A DNA stretch of 25,671 nt from CAYQDR01 sp964416315. GTDB taxonomy: Bacteria > Methylomirabilota > Methylomirabilia > Rokubacteriales > DASRDR01. The number at the start of each line of letters is the position of its first letter. The first letter of the stretch is position 1. Positions 23,087 to 25,671 of this stretch are shown here, in pieces. The position numbers were made by a program, and so were the translations under genes. The notes beneath the pieces were generated by a model. That model was not told the DNA's origin, made no database searches, and saw only the letters and a list, made by a program, of their open reading frames with translations. Location of the stretch: contig CAYQDR010000066.1 of NCBI GenBank assembly GCA_964416315.1, positions 1 through 25,671 of the forward strand, written 5' to 3'.

Positions 23087-24315
23087 GAGGATCGGCCTGG
23101 GCGTCTATCATGGGCGGTTTCGTGCTGGCGTTGTGGATGGGCCTGGTCCCAGTGGCGGCCGCCCAGCCGCCGATCCGGATCGGTGCCACCGTCTCGCAGA
23201 GCGGGGCCTACGCGGCCCTGAGCCAGAACCAGCAGGGTCGCGGCTACCCGCTCTGCCTCAAGCACACGAACGAGAAGGGGGGTGTCCTGGGACGGAAGCT
23301 CGAGCTCGTCCTGGAAGACGATCAGTCTGAGCCGGCCACGGCCGCCCGTATCTACGAGAAGCTCATCACGCAGGACAAGGTGGATCTCGTGCTCGGCCCC
23401 TACGGCTCGCCCATGACCGCGGCGGTGGCCGACGTGACCGAGAAGCACCGGATGCCGTTGGTGGCAGCCGGGACCGCCACGACCGCGCTCTTCAAGACAG
23501 GCCGGAAGTACATCTTCATGGTGAATCCGCCAGGAGAAGTCTTCCTGGAGGGCCTGATCGACATGGCGGCAAAGAGAGGGCTGAAGACTGTTGCTGTCAT
23601 CCACGAGGACACACTTTTCGCCACGACAGCCGCTCAGGGCGCCGTCGATCTGGCGAGGAGGAAAGGGCTCGAGGTCGTCCTCGTCCAGTCATACTCGAAG
23701 GGCACCGCCGACTTCACGGGGCTCCTGACCAAGGTCCGGGCAGCGACGCCCGATGTCCTGGCGGCGGGATCGTACTTGGAAGACGCGGTGGCCATCACCC
23801 GCCAGCTCAGAGAGCTGAACGTGAACCCGAAGATGTACGGGGTGACTATCGGCGGGGCTCAGCCCAAATTCTACGAGGCGCTCGGACGGATCGCAGAATT
23901 CGTCTACGGAAACTCGGCATGGGAGCCTGAGCTGGTGACGCTGCGGGCCGGTGGATTGATTCCCGTCGCCCGTCAGTATCCCGGAGCGCGGGAGTTCGTC
24001 GAGGCCCACAAGAAGGAGTACCCCGGGGCCGATCTCTCGTACACGACCGCCGCTGGCTACGGCGGCTGCCAGGTGCTGGCGGAGGCCGTCAAGCGCGCCG
24101 GCTCCCTGGACAGGGAGAAGATCAGGGACGCCATCCTGAAGCTGGACTTCAATACCGTCTTCGGCCCGTTCAAGGTGGACCCTGACGGCCTGCAGATCGC
24201 CCACAAGGCGCTGATGTTCCAGTGGCAGGATGGCAAGAAAGTGATCGTGTGGCCCGACGAGCTGGCGCCCGGACAGGCACGCTTCCCAACCCCGCCGTGG
24301 AGTCAGCGCCCGTGA
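23083..24315 (+). CDS. Array gene 9: periplasmic substrate-binding protein
   Basis: 410 residues from ATG 23083 (ATGA). The leader MRGSAWASIMGGFVLALWMG ... AAA (cleavage after 27) resembles the hydrophobic core before gene 1. There is one extra residue in helix 1 (SQNQQGRGYPLCLKH). Type B pocket (EDDQSEPATAA, IHEDTLFATT, SAWEPELVT) with a divergent ligand loop AAGTATTALFKTGRKYIFM. The C-terminus is nearly that of gene 6 (LDREKIRDAILKLDFNTVFG, APGQARFP). Confidence 0.94.
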   Translation: MRGSAWASIMGGFVLALWMGLVPVAAAQPPIRIGATVSQSGAYAALSQNQQGRGYPLCLKHTNEKGGVLGRKLELVLEDDQSEPATAARIYEKLITQDKVDLVLGPYGSPMTAAVADVTEKHRMPLVAAGTATTALFKTGRKYIFMVNPPGEVFLEGLIDMAAKRGLKTVAVIHEDTLFATTAAQGAVDLARRKGLEVVLVQSYSKGTADFTGLLTKVRAATPDVLAAGSYLEDAVAITRQLRELNVNPKMYGVTIGGAQPKFYEALGRIAEFVYGNSAWEPELVTLRAGGLIPVARQYPGAREFVEAHKKEYPGADLSYTTAAGYGGCQVLAEAVKRAGSLDREKIRDAILKLDFNTVFGPFKVDPDGLQIAHKALMFQWQDGKKVIVWPDELAPGQARFPTPPWSQRP

Positions 24316-25538
24316 GCACGGCCAGGAACGTCTTGGCCGTCGCCGTCCTCGTGGTGCTGGGGTCGGCGGTCGCGCCGGTCGCGGAGGCCCAGCCGCCGAT
24401 CCGGATCGGCGCGTCGCTGTCGATGACCGGCACGTACGCGGAGCTGGGGCAAATGTTCCATCGCGGCTACCAACTTTGTGCTAAGCACACGAACGACAAG
24501 GGTGGCGTCCTGGGGCGCAGGCTCGAGCTTGTCGTGGAAGACGATGGGTCCCAGCCCGCCACGGCCGCCCGCATCTACGAAAAGCTGATCACGCAGGACA
24601 AGGTGGAGGCGATCCTGGGGCCCTACTCGTCGCCCATAACCGACGTCGCGGCCGATCTAGCGGAGGAGCACCGGATGCCGCTGGTCGCGCCCGGGGCGGC
24701 CGCGACTTCCGTCTTCAAGAAGGGGCGGAAGTTCATCTTCATGGTGGTCTCCCCGGCCGAGGTGTACCTCGAGGGACCGATTGACATGGCGGCGAGGCGT
24801 GGGCTCAGGACGGTCGCGCTCATTCACGAGGACACGCTCTTCCCGAAGGCGATTGCCCAGGGGACACTCGAGTTGGCGAAGAGGCGCGGCCTTGCAGTAA
24901 TTGCCGTCGAGGCCTATCCCCCGGGGACGACGAACTTCTCGGCCCTCCTCACGAGGGTCCGGGCGGCGAATCCCGATGTGCTGGCGGCAGGGACGTACTT
25001 CGAGGACGCGGTGACCATCGCCCGCCAGTTGAAAGAGCTGAACGTGAACCCCAAGATGTTCGCGGTGACGGTGGGCGGGGACCTGCCCAAGTTCTACCGG
25101 GTCCTCGGGCGGACTGCTGAGTTCATCTACGGGAGCGCGCAATGGGAGCCGGAGCTGGTCACCGTCCGTGCCGGCGGACTGATTCCCATCGCGCGTCAGT
25201 ACCCCGGCGCCCGCGAGTTCGTCGAATCGTACACGAAGGAGTTCGCTGGCACAGATCTTTCGTATCAGGCCGCCGGAGGATACGGTGCATGTCAGGTGCT
25301 CGTGGAAGCGATCAGGCGAGCGGGCTCGCTGGGCGGCGAGAAGATCCGGGACGCCATCCTCAAGATGGATCTCAACACCGTCTACGGTAGGTTCAAGGTG
25401 GACCAGGACGGCGTGCAGGTCGCGCACAAGATGGTCATGTTCCAGTGGCAGGACGGCAAGAAGGTCGTCGTCTGGCCGGAAGAGCTCGCCCCGGGTAAGC
25501 CGCGCTTCCCCACGCCCCCATGGAGTCAACGCGAGTGA
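24312..25538 (+). CDS. Array gene 10: periplasmic substrate-binding protein
   Basis: 408 residues from GTG 24312 (GTGA). Leader VSTARNVLAVAVLVVLGSAV ... AEA as in gene 5; body close to gene 1 in the pocket: EDDGSQPATAA, APGAAATSVFKKGRK, IHEDTLFPKA, GTYFEDAVTIARQL, VTVGGDLPKFYRV, AQWEPELVT. QMFHRGYQLCAKH in helix 1 and GPIDMAARRGL are private changes. It ends FPTPPWSQRE. Confidence 0.94.
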   Translation: MSTARNVLAVAVLVVLGSAVAPVAEAQPPIRIGASLSMTGTYAELGQMFHRGYQLCAKHTNDKGGVLGRRLELVVEDDGSQPATAARIYEKLITQDKVEAILGPYSSPITDVAADLAEEHRMPLVAPGAAATSVFKKGRKFIFMVVSPAEVYLEGPIDMAARRGLRTVALIHEDTLFPKAIAQGTLELAKRRGLAVIAVEAYPPGTTNFSALLTRVRAANPDVLAAGTYFEDAVTIARQLKELNVNPKMFAVTVGGDLPKFYRVLGRTAEFIYGSAQWEPELVTVRAGGLIPIARQYPGAREFVESYTKEFAGTDLSYQAAGGYGACQVLVEAIRRAGSLGGEKIRDAILKMDLNTVYGRFKVDQDGVQVAHKMVMFQWQDGKKVVVWPEELAPGKPRFPTPPWSQRE

Positions 25539-25671
25539 AGGAGATCGGCCGGGCCTGCATCGCCGTCGTCGCCATCGCGTTGTGGTTTGGCTCAGGCTCG
25601 ATCGTCGGAGCACAGCCGCCGATCCGGATCGGAGCCTCCCTCGCCTTGACCGGCGCCTACGCCGCGATCGG
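25535..25671 (+). CDS. Array gene 11: periplasmic substrate-binding protein (partial, cut by window edge)
   Basis: Begins at GTG 25535 in a GTGA overlap with gene 10 and continues beyond the window. The 45 visible codons give a leader nearly identical to gene 3 (VKEIGRACIAVVAIALWFGS ... VGA) and the mature start QPPIRIGASLALTGAYAAIG. The array therefore extends to the right. Confidence 0.9.
   Translation, partial: MKEIGRACIAVVAIALWFGSGSIVGAQPPIRIGASLALTGAYAAI

Noticed and set aside
13776..25613. Minus-strand frames of about 400 codons recurring opposite array members
   Set aside because: They recur because the sense genes are paralogous. Lengths and starts vary, and they contain no signal peptides or motifs. 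The sense strand carries the conserved protein.
13941..25671. Repeat array considered as CRISPR or a mobile-element array
   Set aside because: The unit is a 1.2 kb coding gene without spacers, terminal inverted repeats or transposase.

Overview
The window is GC-rich, dense, coding DNA. Ten minus-strand protein genes, a tRNA and two gene fragments fill roughly positions 1-13,500. A plus-strand run of tandem paralogues fills 13,700 to the right edge. The bulk of the evidence points to a diderm bacterium: signal-peptidase-I-type leaders on periplasmic binding proteins without a lipobox, SufU/SufS, an alpha2-type glycyl-tRNA synthetase, and Liv-type binding proteins in large number. The combination resembles Candidatus Rokubacteria / Methylomirabilota or a similar soil lineage. 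That placement is inference from gene style, not from a marker phylogeny.

Left part, read in the direction of transcription (right to left). sufU-sufS (13471 to 11838) encode the scaffold/sulfur acceptor and cysteine desulfurase of Fe-S assembly. Then come a C-terminal remnant of an FAD-dependent oxidoreductase, a nitrate/sulfonate/taurine-type ABC importer (binding protein, permease), a glycyl-tRNA synthetase gene lying between permease and ATPase, the ABC ATPase, and a ureohydrolase (agmatinase family) whose start overlaps the ATPase stop. The importer plus ureohydrolase suggests uptake and hydrolysis of a guanidino compound (agmatine, guanidinobutyrate or guanidine are all possible). Next are a long-form NfeD membrane protease and its usual partner, a slipin (SPFH protein), separated by a short decayed copy of the NfeD C-terminus. 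A tRNA-Ala(CGC) follows. Last are a membrane sensor kinase whose phospho-accepting histidine is replaced by glutamate and a response regulator with an HD-GYP (cyclic-di-GMP phosphodiesterase) output domain, cut by the window edge.

Right part. From a good sigma70-like promoter at 13746-13775 runs an uninterrupted series of at least eleven paralogous type-I (LivK/Peripla_BP_6 family) substrate-binding protein genes: nine full-length, one internally deleted remnant (second position), and one cut by the right edge. Every junction is a 4-base stop/start overlap (GTGA or ATGA), so each gene is shifted one reading frame from the last. The spacing is 1214-1229 bases. No permease or ATPase is present among them. 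This tandem array of binding proteins without transporter partners, with mosaic leaders, two ligand-pocket types and a built-in ribosome-binding site in the conserved C-terminal codons, is the most unusual content of the window.

A shared TGTGCTAnnnT extended -10 element lies just upstream of sufU, glyQS and nfeD at a distance that predicts leaderless or nearly leaderless messages.
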